Source: Stenocarpella maydis (taxonomy: Eukaryota; Ascomycota; Sordariomycetes; Diaporthales; Diaporthaceae). From it: a stretch of 64,000 bases of DNA. The DNA lies in the NCBI GenBank assembly GCA_002270565.1, contig NQMI01000043.1, positions 28,783-92,782 of the forward strand, read 5' to 3'. The translations under genes and the position numbers were made by a program. Positions 42,806 through 53,306 of the stretch are shown here, piece by piece (positions within the stretch are counted from its first letter, which is position 1; each line of letters begins with the position of its first letter). Under the pieces are notes generated by a model. That model ran no database searches and had not been told where the DNA came from. It worked only from the letters and a program-made list of their open reading frames with translations.

Positions 42806-43283
42806 TAGGAACTCTCGGCTGACATCCGTAGTGCCCCACTCATGTGCCCAGAGAGACCCAGCGCTGGTGAGCATGTCAACCAGACCCAGAAGCCATGAAT
42901 GTAACCTGGGCAGGTCAGTCTGAGAATAGTCAGTCCGAGAATATAGTACTAACCAGTAATTTGTAAGCCAGTGTCACCGAAAACCATCCGAAGGCGCCCG
43001 AACTTGTGCTGGAGCAGGTACTGTAACATGGAAAGCCCGGTGTGGATCTCCCCAGCGAAGGGACCATCTCAGGGCACCCAGGGATCAAGGCGAATATATT
43101 GGTGAATATACTGCAACTAGTCGTTTGCAACTCTTCAGTCACATGCCGTGATATAAAACGGTGATTTTGAGGCTTCGAGACTTTGCTACAGCAGACTTCA
43201 AACTTGGAAAAGCCAACCATCTCAGGCTAGACCTGATAACTTAGCGACTGCCATGACGCAGGTCAGGAGAGCCTGCCTTGAAG
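42806..43283. other. intergenic
   Basis: Upstream region of the FAD-monooxygenase pseudogene. The minus-strand frame at 42930-43220 is not recognised. Confidence 0.4.
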
Positions 43284-44557
43284 ATGGGCATCATGAAACA
43301 CACCAACCGGCTTTATAAATCCGTTAGAAACGCCTATCAGATTCGCGACTCTGGCTCCCTAGGGCGGAAGGACGACAAGGGTAATAATAAGCACCACGGA
43401 ACCGATTCCTGCTCCAACAGAGGCCAGGGAGCCATGCTGTCCAACGCAGACACGAATAGCAACGGCGCACCCAACGCTGGCGCTGGCAGGAGCATCCCTA
43501 TAATCACTCGACGACGATGGAGTACCCCTCGTGCCGACAGACTCAGAAGCCTCGGACCCTCTCGCCGGCCCGCCAACGGAACTCTTGGCCAACCCAACGG
43601 GCGCATCCCCCAGCTGGACCTCAGCGCCCTCATGCCAAGCGCAGCAGCCCTCAAGAGAGTCATGGATCTTCACACCCAGGGAGGACAAGCCGGCCAACAA
43701 CCCGCCAACGACCAAACCCAGCCCTTCCGCGTAATCATAGTAGGGGCCGGCCCCACCGGGCCTGGTACTGGCCCACGCCCTCCACCACGCACGAATAGAC
43801 TACATCCTCCTGGAGCGCTCACAGGCCATCATCCCGGACACAAGCAACAACAGCACCACCATCGCCGCCGCCGCCGATGACAATGGCAGCGACAACGACA
43901 ACGACAACGACAACGACGGGACAGGCATCACCCTCTAGCCCTGCGGGCGGAGGTGAAGAGGTTCAGCCTCGGTCTTGGTGGCGGTGGCGGTGGTGGTGGT
44001 GCTGAGCGCAGAGACATGACAGCAGAATACTACGGGCTCGTGGGCTCGGCGCTGCTGCCGGATGGGCTCGAGCCGGGCATCATCTACGAGACGAAGGGGG
44101 ATTCCACCGGCAAGACGTTCCAGGTCCTTGCGGGGGTGGATACGGCGTGAGTGACATCGGGACAAACCCCCCATCCCGCGTATACTTGCATGATATTTAC
44201 TCTTGATTTGCTAACCACGCGGGCCACAGGTACTTCCTCGCCTACCTACCGCTCCACAGACCAAGCCACAGGCACACGAGCTACCCGCCCCAGAACGCGG
44301 CCTGCCTCGCCGCCGCGCTGGCCCGGCACCTGGTCACGGACGGCATCCGGTTCGGCGACCTCTGGCGGACCCGCGGCGGCGCCGGGATGGTGGACTTCCA
44401 CGAGGGCATGGCGGACAGGTGGTACCACGGGCGGGCGGTGCTGCTTTTGCTTCTGCTTTTGCTTCGGCCGAGGGGGAGGGGGGGGGAGAAGGAGTACGAG
44501 CGCATAGGACGACCTGTGTGGGTGCACTCGGGCGTGCCCATTCCCTGTCCGGTGTAG
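43284..44557 (+). pseudogene. collapsed FAD-dependent monooxygenase
   Basis: The first frame has a low-complexity N-terminus and then the FAD Rossmann entry FRVIIVGAGPTG. Directly after it an extra base (near 43760) shifts the frame. In the next frame the family pattern continues as GLVLAHALHHARIDYILLER, ending in an Asp-Asn repeat and a stop. About 150 residues normally in between are absent. The frame resumes near 43950 (MTAEYYGLVGSALLPDGLEP, GKTFQVLAGVDTA). An intron at 44147-44229 leads to YFLAYLPLHRPSRHTSYPPQ and FHEGMADRWYHGRAVL. The next expected GDAxH FAD-binding block is replaced by a Leu-rich microsatellite run. Relatives hydroxylate aromatics or polyketides with NAD(P)H and O2. Not functional as shown. 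Confidence 0.72.
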
Positions 44558-46859
44558 CTGAGGAGGATCATCATTCGGGCGTGGTGCTCTCGTATGGATG
44601 CGGGTTGATGGATGCGCCAGCGCGTGTAAGGTAGAGAGGGCAGCGCCCGTATACGGGGTCACGAGGGCAGTCAGCTACGAGGAGAAACGATTGGTTGGGA
44701 CGTACAGTATCGTTAATATCGCTCATGGCGCTTGGCAGAAATGACATTCCTACACGGGGATCTGGGAGCAAGGACAGGGAGACGACATTTCTCAGCCTCA
44801 CCACATCTGCTTGCTGTGGTCCGGAAGAGGGAGGTTGGATCTCGTCAGGCGCCTGTTATACGTGGCTTATAGGAAGCTCACCTGCACCTCGTATCATTGT
44901 CCGACATGTCATGTCAGCGACAGTCACCAACCAGATAGTCTGACAAGTCTATGGTAGGCTCAAGGCCACAACAGCCAGCATCATTGACACCGATGACGTT
45001 GGGATGATCAAGAAAGCAGATGGCCCCCCCCGGGGGGGGGGCAGCTACCTGCCCTGATAGCCGCCCAAGACTGAGCTGGGAAGAAAGAAAGAAGGTTGAA
45101 CATGAGGGTCTGAAAGTGGTACCCTATTTGCAGAGGGCCTGTGAAACCCAGCCAATGAGCGGGCAGAGCTGGACAACATGTGCGATCCACAGGCCCAGCG
45201 GGAGCCTCACTAACAAGGAGGGTCGGGTCAGGCACACACAAGGTGGATGACTCGCAAGACAAGCCGGCTTAGACCGTCAGAATGCGGGAATTGAGGCACC
45301 CCCCACTCCTGTGCAACCACGACATGGAGATCGCCCTCTGGCATGTTGGGACGAACTACCCGGTCTGAAGGGGCACGGAGGGGCTTTTTCTTGCTGTGCG
45401 AAATGAAACCGGTGGCACCGGCATGCCGTGTGCCGCGTGTAATGCATGCGTGCGTGCGTGCGTGCGTACCTTGGGGTGAACAGGATGCAAAATTGCTATC
45501 AGGGGCCGGGCCATGTGAAATGAGTGGCCCATTTCCCGTGGGCGCCTGGCTGGCTGGCGGACCAAAGAGAGAAAAAGAAAAGAAAAGAAAAAGCATGAGA
45601 TGGCCATAGACCAACCCCCCACACAGCGGAGAGCTGGATCGGGACCGATGTGGTGGTCATATCCGGCGCGCCATGGTTATGGTTAATTGGTCATGTTATG
45701 CTGCGGGAGCTCTGCAAAGCGCACGAGCGAGGTGGTGCAATTTCAAGGGGAATTAGAGTTGATTGCTTGAAAAGTGGCCTCGCAGCTGGGCGGGTTCATA
45801 AGCGAGACGGGATAGCCCTTCAGAGGAACCCGGTGTGGTCCCACGGCGGCGGCATGTCACCCTTGAAAGCCATGTGTCGAAGCGGTATGGGTGACTTTTA
45901 TTTTGTTTTGCATGGGAATGTGGATCTGTGTGCGGATGAAATTTGGGACTTGGGATTTGGGATTTGGACTGAGAAGACAGGCTACTATGGACACTACGTG
46001 TAGGTACTATGTAGTGAGTGTATGGATGTGGGTGGATTCCGGGAGTGGATGCGGGTGGGAGCAGGAGTGGGCGAGGCTCGTCACGAGAAGCCCGGTCCAG
46101 CAGGTTGAAACTGACGAGAATGGATGGATATTGTGGATATGACCGACTGATGCAGTAAAGTGAATAGTCGTAGTTTACTAATTACTTGGTCTACTAGGCG
46201 GATGGGTTGGGTGCCATGGTGTATACGAGAGGACAATTTAGATTAAATTGCCCGTTAACTGTCACGCGTGCATTGGGTCGGCTGTCGACCGACCGACCGA
46301 ACGAACGGCCAGGCCTGGCCAGGCACATGCAGGCAGGCTGGCAGGCAGGCTGGCAGGCAGGCAGGCAGGCTGGCTGGCTGGCTGGTCGATGGGCTGACGG
46401 CAAAGGCAGCAAGAAGGGCACTTGCAGTCCGCAATCTCTTGTAGCTTGATGTTTTATGCCGGACACGGGTCTGGTCGACTTCAGGAGACTTGCACGGTGG
46501 TGAGACAGCCAGAGGGTGGAATGGTGAGACGCGTTGAGACGGATGGCCGACGAGCGTCGGGCCTGAAAGATGAAATGAAGTGATTTAACTCTACCAGACC
46601 ACACAAGGCGAGACGAGCTTGATTCCAGCCGCCTTGGGAACTCAGAGGCTTGGGAGACAGCCAAGATAGAGATGGTCTCTCGTCCGGCGACAGCGACCCC
46701 CACCGTGCAGGCGCGAGACAGCCATGATAGCCCGCGATAGCCCATGCCGCGACCCAATCAGCCAAGGCGCATCTTATGCAAGACATCCCAACAAGGCGGG
46801 AGTCTGGTTGCTAGCGTGGGTACTATGTAGCGTGTCATATAAATGCAGACAGGTAGGTA
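44558..46859. other. intergenic, microsatellites and a C/G homopolymer palindrome
   Basis: C8G10 run at 45024-45041. CGTG repeats at about 45447-45467. GGCA/GGCT repeats at about 46330-46385, preceded by ACCG/AACG repeats. No gene recognised. Confidence 0.5.
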
Positions 46860-47061
46860 CACCACATAGATACAAAGTATGATGCTATACACACCACACA
46901 CACACTCTCTCTCTCTCCCCCTCTTGTAGACTATCAGACTATCTCTGTACCTTCCTCGTGTCTGTTTGGATTATTTGGGGGTCCATATAGGGGTAATAAT
47001 AAAGGGTACCTAGGTAGGCTAGATATGCAGCAACAACACGAACTGCAACTGCAACCGCACT

Positions 47062-47092
<31 letters not shown>

Positions 47093-48389
47093 GAGGAGGG
47101 ACGGATGCACCAGCGGTAGCCCACATTGCTAGCGCTTCATTGTTGGCCCCATTCCCGCCTGGCAAAACGTTACATATGCTACGGAGTAGCTCCAAACCCC
47201 CCTGCTTTTGCTGCACACAAGATTCCGTCATCCCTGCTCCTCCTGCTCAACCCACCACCAGCTACACTAGTTCCACACCTGCAGGAGCCAGCCGCACCTC
47301 CCTTTCCTCTCTCCGCCCAGCCTTCAATTCGCTCCCTCAGACTTCACGATCCACTCAAGTTGCAACTCCTCTCTTGATTCACTGCTCCTCCTCCTCGTTG
47401 TCGTTGTCGTTGTCGTCCTCGTCCTCATGGCCGTCAAACCCTGAGATGCCTCCTGCGTCCACCACCACCACCACCACCACAACAATAACAATAACAACTG
47501 CAACGACCATCACGTCATCAACAACAAGCTGACCAGACCAGAGACGAACAGACCTGCCTGCTCTGTCCAGGGACTCGGACCCTTCCCACCCTCAACCGCC
47601 GTCGTCCGGCCGGCCCACCCTCTCGGGTCACCACCACCTCCACCTTTCCAACCCCGACTCCCGAGTCCAGTCAGTCCAGCATCGCTACACTGCAGGCTGC
47701 AGGCTGCACACTGCACTACTGCTCGGCTCTGTCACGTTGCTGCTCGCTTAATTAGCAACCGCCAAGTCCGTGCAGTGCAGCCCAAAGAAGCTCACTTGGC
47801 TGTTGCTGCTTGTTGCTGCTCCTTGTTCGACTTTTTTCTTTTTTTATCTGTGGCGCTGGCAGTCGTATAACACACTCTCTCTATCCGTACCGACCTATTC
47901 TACGGCTACCAAATCTGGGTGCACAACCTGGCGCCCAACAACACGCACAGTAAGATCTCGTCTTGCTCATCTCTACCACCACTCCCTCTGTGCTGCCCGT
48001 TGTTGAGCTCGTTCGGCCTGCATGCGCCTCTTGAATCGTGGGCATGTGCATGTGCCCAATATGCATGCCCGTATGATGATCATGCGCCGAGTCTCGGTCC
48101 CCAGTCCCAGTCCCTCTCCTCACTACTCCGATTGCCTGCCTCGCAGCTGCTCACCCGCTCACACAGCTTGTCACTGGCCTGCCGCTAGGGCGATGCAGTG
48201 TCACTCTGGCTGATACGGACCTCCATCTCTGACATAACCCTCTCTCGCCCTCCCTGCGTACGAACGCCCCCCATCGCTCGTGCCCGCTCCCGCGCCCTCG
48301 CCAACCCGCCCTCGCCCCCCGGACCCAACCCGACTCGACTCGCCTCGACTCGCCTCGACTCGACTCTACTCGACACAACCTCCAGAGCC
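46860..48389 (+). promoter_or_regulatory. microsatellite-rich upstream region / probable long leader of the kinase gene
   Basis: It contains CT repeats (about 46907-46922), CAG repeats (about 47066-47088), GTC/GTT repeats (about 47396-47420), ACC repeats (about 47460-47478) and a TCGAC-based pentanucleotide run (about 48330-48372) just before the start codon. Many short upstream ATG frames exist. Whether it is transcribed leader or promoter cannot be told without RNA data. Confidence 0.5.
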
Positions 48390-50633
48390 ATGGCATCGAG
48401 GGATCCCCAGCCCCTGCACCCTGACTCTGGAGCCGCACCTTCAATTCACGGCGATCCAAAGGCCCAGAACCATGCCTTCTCCTCTGAACCTCATCTTTCA
48501 ACTTCCATGACCTCGCCTCTGCCAACAGACGCTGCCACAAATGGATTTAGACTTCGAAACAACCACAGCGCGATGCTGAACTCTGACATCTGCTTCGCCT
48601 CAGAACCTTACCACTCGTCCGCCTTTCCCATGCACCCGTTCACCCCTTCGAATTCACAACAAAAATCGCACGAGTCCCTCTCGCCATTCCCGACCGTCAA
48701 CCTGCCCTCCGGAGACTCGGTCCCACCACCGGCCGGCTCGGATTTCCAACACCAGCCTGACCGCCCACCCTCCTCTGGTTCCACCAACCCACTACGAATA
48801 CACACCGACCTCCACTCGGCTTCTGTGCCCAGGGCCGGCGCCACCAACGGCGCCTCGTCAACCTACCGCGCCCCGGAGAGGTCGAACCCAACTGCCGCCT
48901 TGCCCTTGTCTCGCAGGTCGTCCCCGCCAGGGCTGAAACCAGTATCGCGGACCCCCAGCTTCAAGTCTGCCGCCTTCGGTCGCGGCTTTGGCTCGGCCAC
49001 CAGCTCCAGAGTCTCGAGCCCCGTCATAACCGCCATGGGAGATCTGACGCCACTGCCATCCCCACTACTCTCCGGCGACTCACCCGGACCTTGGAAGCGC
49101 CTCAACGCCCGGCCTCCTTCCAGGGAGCTGGCCCAACTGCCGCCTACCACAATGTCCGAATCAGTCCTGGTGTCGAGAAATGGCGAGTCCATAGCTTCCG
49201 CCATGGCACACCAGTCCAAGCGGAAGGCTCTTGCCGGCACAGACAAGCCTGCTGGCGACGAGTCCAGTAGCAGTTCAGAAAAAGACGCCTCGACCAAGGC
49301 CAAGATACACACGCGCAATAGGAGCGTCAGCGAATATCACCCGGACTCGTTGAACATTCCAAAGCGCATGGTCACAGTATCTGGGTCTCATGTCGCTAAC
49401 TCGGGCAAGACGCCGATGCGCCGTGAAGCCCACCTTTCAGAGGTCCGCGGTCTGACCCCGATAGAGAAGCCACCGAGCCCGCCACCGAGTGAGTCCTCGG
49501 TCACAGCTGCAGACACTTCTGCTACATCTCACAAGGAGCATCCGCGATACGAATATTTCCACGCCAAGGGGCGCAAGGACGGCAAGCTTCGTAGATGGAG
49601 GGCTGTCAAGTCGCTAGGCCAGGGCACGTTCAGCCGGGTTGTGCTGGCAACTAGCCAACTGCTCCCAACCGAGGAGGAAGTAGAGCTGGAGGGCAAGGTT
49701 GACACCGGCCTTCTGACCCCCGAACCGCCCTCGAGTCTTGACCGCAAGTCACTGGTCGCCGTCAAGGTCTGTGAGCACGGCCCGAAAGGCGGTGCTTCCG
49801 AAGACCGAGTCGAGATGAGCCTGAAACGCGAGCTGGAGATTATGCAGAGCATACATCACCCGTGCCTTGTGGATCTGAAAGCCTTCAACATCGAGCCGAC
49901 CCGCGCGATCCTGGTCCTCAGCTACTGTATCGGCGGCGACCTGTTCGACGTGGCCACGCGGCACCAGTCACTTCTCGTGCCCTCACTCCTGCGCCGCATC
50001 TTCTCCGAGCTCGTCGTTGCGGTCCGCTACCTGCACGAGAGGCATATCGTGCACCGTGACATCAAGCTCGAGAACGTGCTTGTCAACCTCACACCTCAGG
50101 AGCTCTCCGACCGGACCGTTGACTGGCAGACCTACCCGTACAGCGTGATCACGCTGACAGACCTTGGCTTATCAAGGAGGGTCGCGGATGACGAAAAACT
50201 CACTACCCGTTGCGGAAGCGAGGACTATGCCGCCCCCGAAGTCATCATGGGCCTCCAGTACAGCGGCTTCGCCACGGATGCATGGTCATTAGGCGTCCTG
50301 CTCTATGCCTTGCTCGAGAGCAGGTTGCCATTCGACCCACCTCCGGGCATGAGTGATGCGCTTCGCATGCGCAGCCGGACAAGCCATCGTATCGCCCGCG
50401 TAGAGTGGCAGTGGATCAAATATGCGGGCCCTGACGGCGACCACGAGGGTGATGCCCAGAAGTTCGGGAAGGAAGGGCTACTAGGGGCGATGGAGGTCAC
50501 CGAGGGCCTCCTTCAACGATCCAGGAGCCGATGGTCGCTTGAGAAAGTCGCCGAGATGCCGTGGGTGAAGGATGGCATCGCTGTTGAGGGCGGCATCAAG
50601 TTCAGGGAGGAAAAGGAGGGCGAGATCATATGA
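48390..50633 (+). CDS. serine/threonine protein kinase with long disordered N-terminus (Prr1/Npr-like)
   Basis: 747 aa from the ATG at 48390, which has a good context (GCCATGG); the frame is open further upstream but without another plausible ATG. Residues 1-395 are Ser/Pro-rich and disordered, with basic Ser motifs (RNRSVSEY, RTPSFKS). The kinase domain starts at about 400 with SLGQGTFSRVVLA. A 35-residue insert precedes the catalytic Lys (VAVKVCEHG, about 458). HRDIKLEN lies near 554, the metal-binding motif is DLG (about 590) instead of DFG, and GSEDYAAPE lies near 608. The GSEDY-x-x-PE and TDAWSLGVLLYALLE pattern recalls the yeast Prr1/Prr2/Npr1 group, but subfamily is not certain. Substrates unknown. 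Confidence 0.9.
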   Translation: MASRDPQPLHPDSGAAPSIHGDPKAQNHAFSSEPHLSTSMTSPLPTDAATNGFRLRNNHSAMLNSDICFASEPYHSSAFPMHPFTPSNSQQKSHESLSPFPTVNLPSGDSVPPPAGSDFQHQPDRPPSSGSTNPLRIHTDLHSASVPRAGATNGASSTYRAPERSNPTAALPLSRRSSPPGLKPVSRTPSFKSAAFGRGFGSATSSRVSSPVITAMGDLTPLPSPLLSGDSPGPWKRLNARPPSRELAQLPPTTMSESVLVSRNGESIASAMAHQSKRKALAGTDKPAGDESSSSSEKDASTKAKIHTRNRSVSEYHPDSLNIPKRMVTVSGSHVANSGKTPMRREAHLSEVRGLTPIEKPPSPPPSESSVTAADTSATSHKEHPRYEYFHAKGRKDGKLRRWRAVKSLGQGTFSRVVLATSQLLPTEEEVELEGKVDTGLLTPEPPSSLDRKSLVAVKVCEHGPKGGASEDRVEMSLKRELEIMQSIHHPCLVDLKAFNIEPTRAILVLSYCIGGDLFDVATRHQSLLVPSLLRRIFSELVVAVRYLHERHIVHRDIKLENVLVNLTPQELSDRTVDWQTYPYSVITLTDLGLSRRVADDEKLTTRCGSEDYAAPEVIMGLQYSGFATDAWSLGVLLYALLESRLPFDPPPGMSDALRMRSRTSHRIARVEWQWIKYAGPDGDHEGDAQKFGKEGLLGAMEVTEGLLQRSRSRWSLEKVAEMPWVKDGIAVEGGIKFREEKEGEII

Positions 50634-51504
50634 CGTTAGTCGGGGAGGCAAGGCTTTTCCCGCAGGATTGCGAAAGGCTGCCGAGGCATTGAATACGATT
50701 TTCCCAGTCACTTCCGCATTAGCTACGGCGCTCGATTCAACATTTTACTGCTCTACAAGGGACAAAGATTCGACGATTCCATGACGGACGGAACGGGGAA
50801 CCCAGGGGTGTTGGGCCAGGTTTACAGGACAAGAAAAAGGGGATGGCAAGCATACCCACCTTCGTTTCTCCCAAGACAAGCTGCTTCCTATAACTTTTTT
50901 TTTTTTTTTTGAATTAGAAAACCAGGATAGGAGGGAAATCGCCACCTAAAAGAATGCCGAAATGCCTTGAGCGGGTGCTCCTGAGTATAACATATACTTG
51001 TTTCATGTGTCTCTTTTTCCACATTTCCTTGCTGGCCGTCTTTTCTTTATGCCGGGGGAAATGGTTGTTATTTGGTCGGCTAAGCGATGGTGTCGGCGTT
51101 GTGAGTGCATGCTGAGTCGGCTCATACCTGTCATTCGAGACGCTCGGTACTTTGGGCACTTGATATTTAAGCACCGGCGTGTACCTCCTCATCAAGACTC
51201 GGTATCTAGTGTCCATGAAAATTACACTGCAGTCAGTGCCAGTGTCAGTGCATAACTCCAAGATTACGTCGTGTTTATGTCATGACGGGCAGTTGGTATT
51301 TACTTTCTTCTCCTGCTTGGTTGCAGCAGGCTGGGCGATTAAGACGGAGGGCGACGGCCATTTCTGTGCTCCGTACAGAGGATAAACTCGGCTTTCGAGT
51401 GAACGAACACCAGGAGGTCATGTGGGCGGGCGGGGGTGCAGTAAAGTCGGTTGGTTCTCTTGTCTGCGGCCACATTCAGCGATCGCCACAGTGGCTAAAT
51501 CTAT
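50634..51504. other. intergenic
   Basis: 3' region of the kinase gene, including a T-run at about 50897-50911. No gene seen. Confidence 0.5.
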
Positions 51505-51822
51505 ATGATGTCTATTCATGCGATGTCTCGGAGAAGTTCTGGGGCGATGGACCCTTATAAGAAATACGTCCTCACCCCGCGAGCGGGGTTCCAGGTTGAA
51601 CTCCACGATACGCAGCACCAAAATCACAATAGCACTTTCCGGGCCGTTGACGGCTCCATGACCGCTCGTGACCCAGCCCGTCATCTTAATGATGATGTCT
51701 TCCGGGATCATTTCGACTGGGCGAGTCGGAACGGCGGGCCGCTTATATCTTTCTTTGGCGACTGGGGCAGAGCCATGCGGCGGCGACAGATGTTCATAGA
51801 GCAGGGGGCAAAGCTCTCGTAG
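51505..51822 (+). CDS. DUF7587-like ORF, probably partial
   Basis: 105 codons. DPYKKYVLTPRAGFQVEL is followed by NDDVFRDHFDWASRNGGP and LISFFGDWGRAMRRRQMFIE. The order DHxDW, then P-x-ISFF-x-x-x-x-x-A, matches the start of the fungal DUF7587 domain as I remember it. The usual continuation (a Val/Ile-rich strand ending in W) is missing because a TAG follows GAKLS. So it may be the first exon of a spliced gene or a truncated copy. Function of the domain is unknown. Confidence 0.45.
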   Translation: MMSIHAMSRRSSGAMDPYKKYVLTPRAGFQVELHDTQHQNHNSTFRAVDGSMTARDPARHLNDDVFRDHFDWASRNGGPLISFFGDWGRAMRRRQMFIEQGAKLS

Positions 51823-53306
51823 AGACGTGACGGAAGATTTCTGGAACGAGTTGTATTCCTTGGCTGGAACCCGAGATTGTTACAAGCTGGCCTGCCTTCT
51901 GTGGTACATCGGCGGAATGAATGGGCTTTCCTCTCTGGGCATAACTCTGGAGGGACTGAGATGATACATTTAGAAGGCTAACCATAATTCTTGATGGAAA
52001 ATAACAAGTAGGCAGAGATCGAACTCGAGGGATACAGTACTTGTGCTGGATGGGTTTTGGGGCGAGATGGCAATACCTGATCTGGATAATCTGGCTTGTG
52101 ATATCCTGGGGACTCTGCTTTGGGACGGCGGCTGCTATCATTGATCTGGCTGGCCTCGCCGCCGTGTCACGAGAGTGGTAGACGGAGGTCGAGTGAGCAT
52201 GACTTTGTCCGGACCAGCTCGCACGCTAGTTGCATATGGATGGATGTGTGCTTCGAACTTTGAGAAGACTGTCTCCTTTGCTACGGCCGGGCATCGTTTG
52301 ATAGTTGTTATGAGGAAGAGAAGTACCCCTTCCGCATCTTTTCGGCCCTCGGTGCGTGAGAAGGTAATAACTCCTCGATGCGATATTGTTATCTACGCCC
52401 CCCCGCCCCCAGACAGCTGACTGGCGTCCTTCCCCTGGCGTCACAATCGCCGGCGGTCGAGCCCAGCCTCGGTCGGTTGGCTTGATGCTCTCGTAGCAGC
52501 CCTCGGGTTTGTGAGATGCTGTTAGGACTCGCAGAGGGAGGGAGCAGAGTCGGTCCCGCCCAAGAGATGGGGGCTGTTATGGGTTCTCTCCTGTGATTAC
52601 CTAGGTGCTTTTAGCCTCAGGAAGCTGTTCGTGGAAGCATCTTGTCGTCTTCAACTTCTTCCCTACCACACTCCCCCATCCACTTCCTTCACATTTCTCT
52701 TTGTGGACGTCAAGAACCTGCTAGCCCTCAACCTCGGGAAGAGTCAGCCGTATGCCGTTCCTCCATTCTGGCGTCGTCCAGACGGACAGACACGTCGTCT
52801 TCGAAAACTTTGAGCAAGGGTAAGCCCGCCAAGGCTTGCGACCTGTGACCCCCTGTGGACCGCGAACCTCGTCATCGACGCCGGGAAGGTATCCCTTGCC
52901 GCCGTCCTTGTCCGTAATTATAGCTAATAAATTAAAACAGTGACCAGGGACAACCCAACAGTCACTATTGTCGCCAAGTGCTCGGCTTAAATGCTGAACT
53001 GCCGACCAAGCTCAGCACTTACCCTCTGGGGCCACATCAACCTTGAGATGATTGCGACTCGCTCTGCCTACTTGATCACAATCCCAATCTTGCCCTTGAG
53101 ACCGATCTCCGTAGGCTGTCCTTATATAAAATCCCCCAACTCCACCCCGTCGCTTATTCTGCTGCTTGAATCTACAAACTCAAGCCTTCTGTGAATAACT
53201 TTTCTCGAATTCTGATCTCACCTCGTACTTTCGGTGGATTTGAATCCAATAATACATCCTCAAGCACACTCTATCCATACTTTTCTTCCAGTCGAAAACC
53301 TGGACA
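51823..53306. other. intergenic, possible decayed coding scraps
   Basis: Open stretches near 52640-52990 read partly coding-like (TANLVIDAGKVSLAAVLVRN; DNPTVTIVAKCSA) but have no start, stops in between and no recognised family. The last 120 bp before 53307 are the upstream region of the M20D pseudogene. Confidence 0.35.

Noticed and set aside
52631..52990. Small gene before the M20D pseudogene
   Set aside because: Several overlapping frames with some coding-like words, but no consistent start, splice sites or family.
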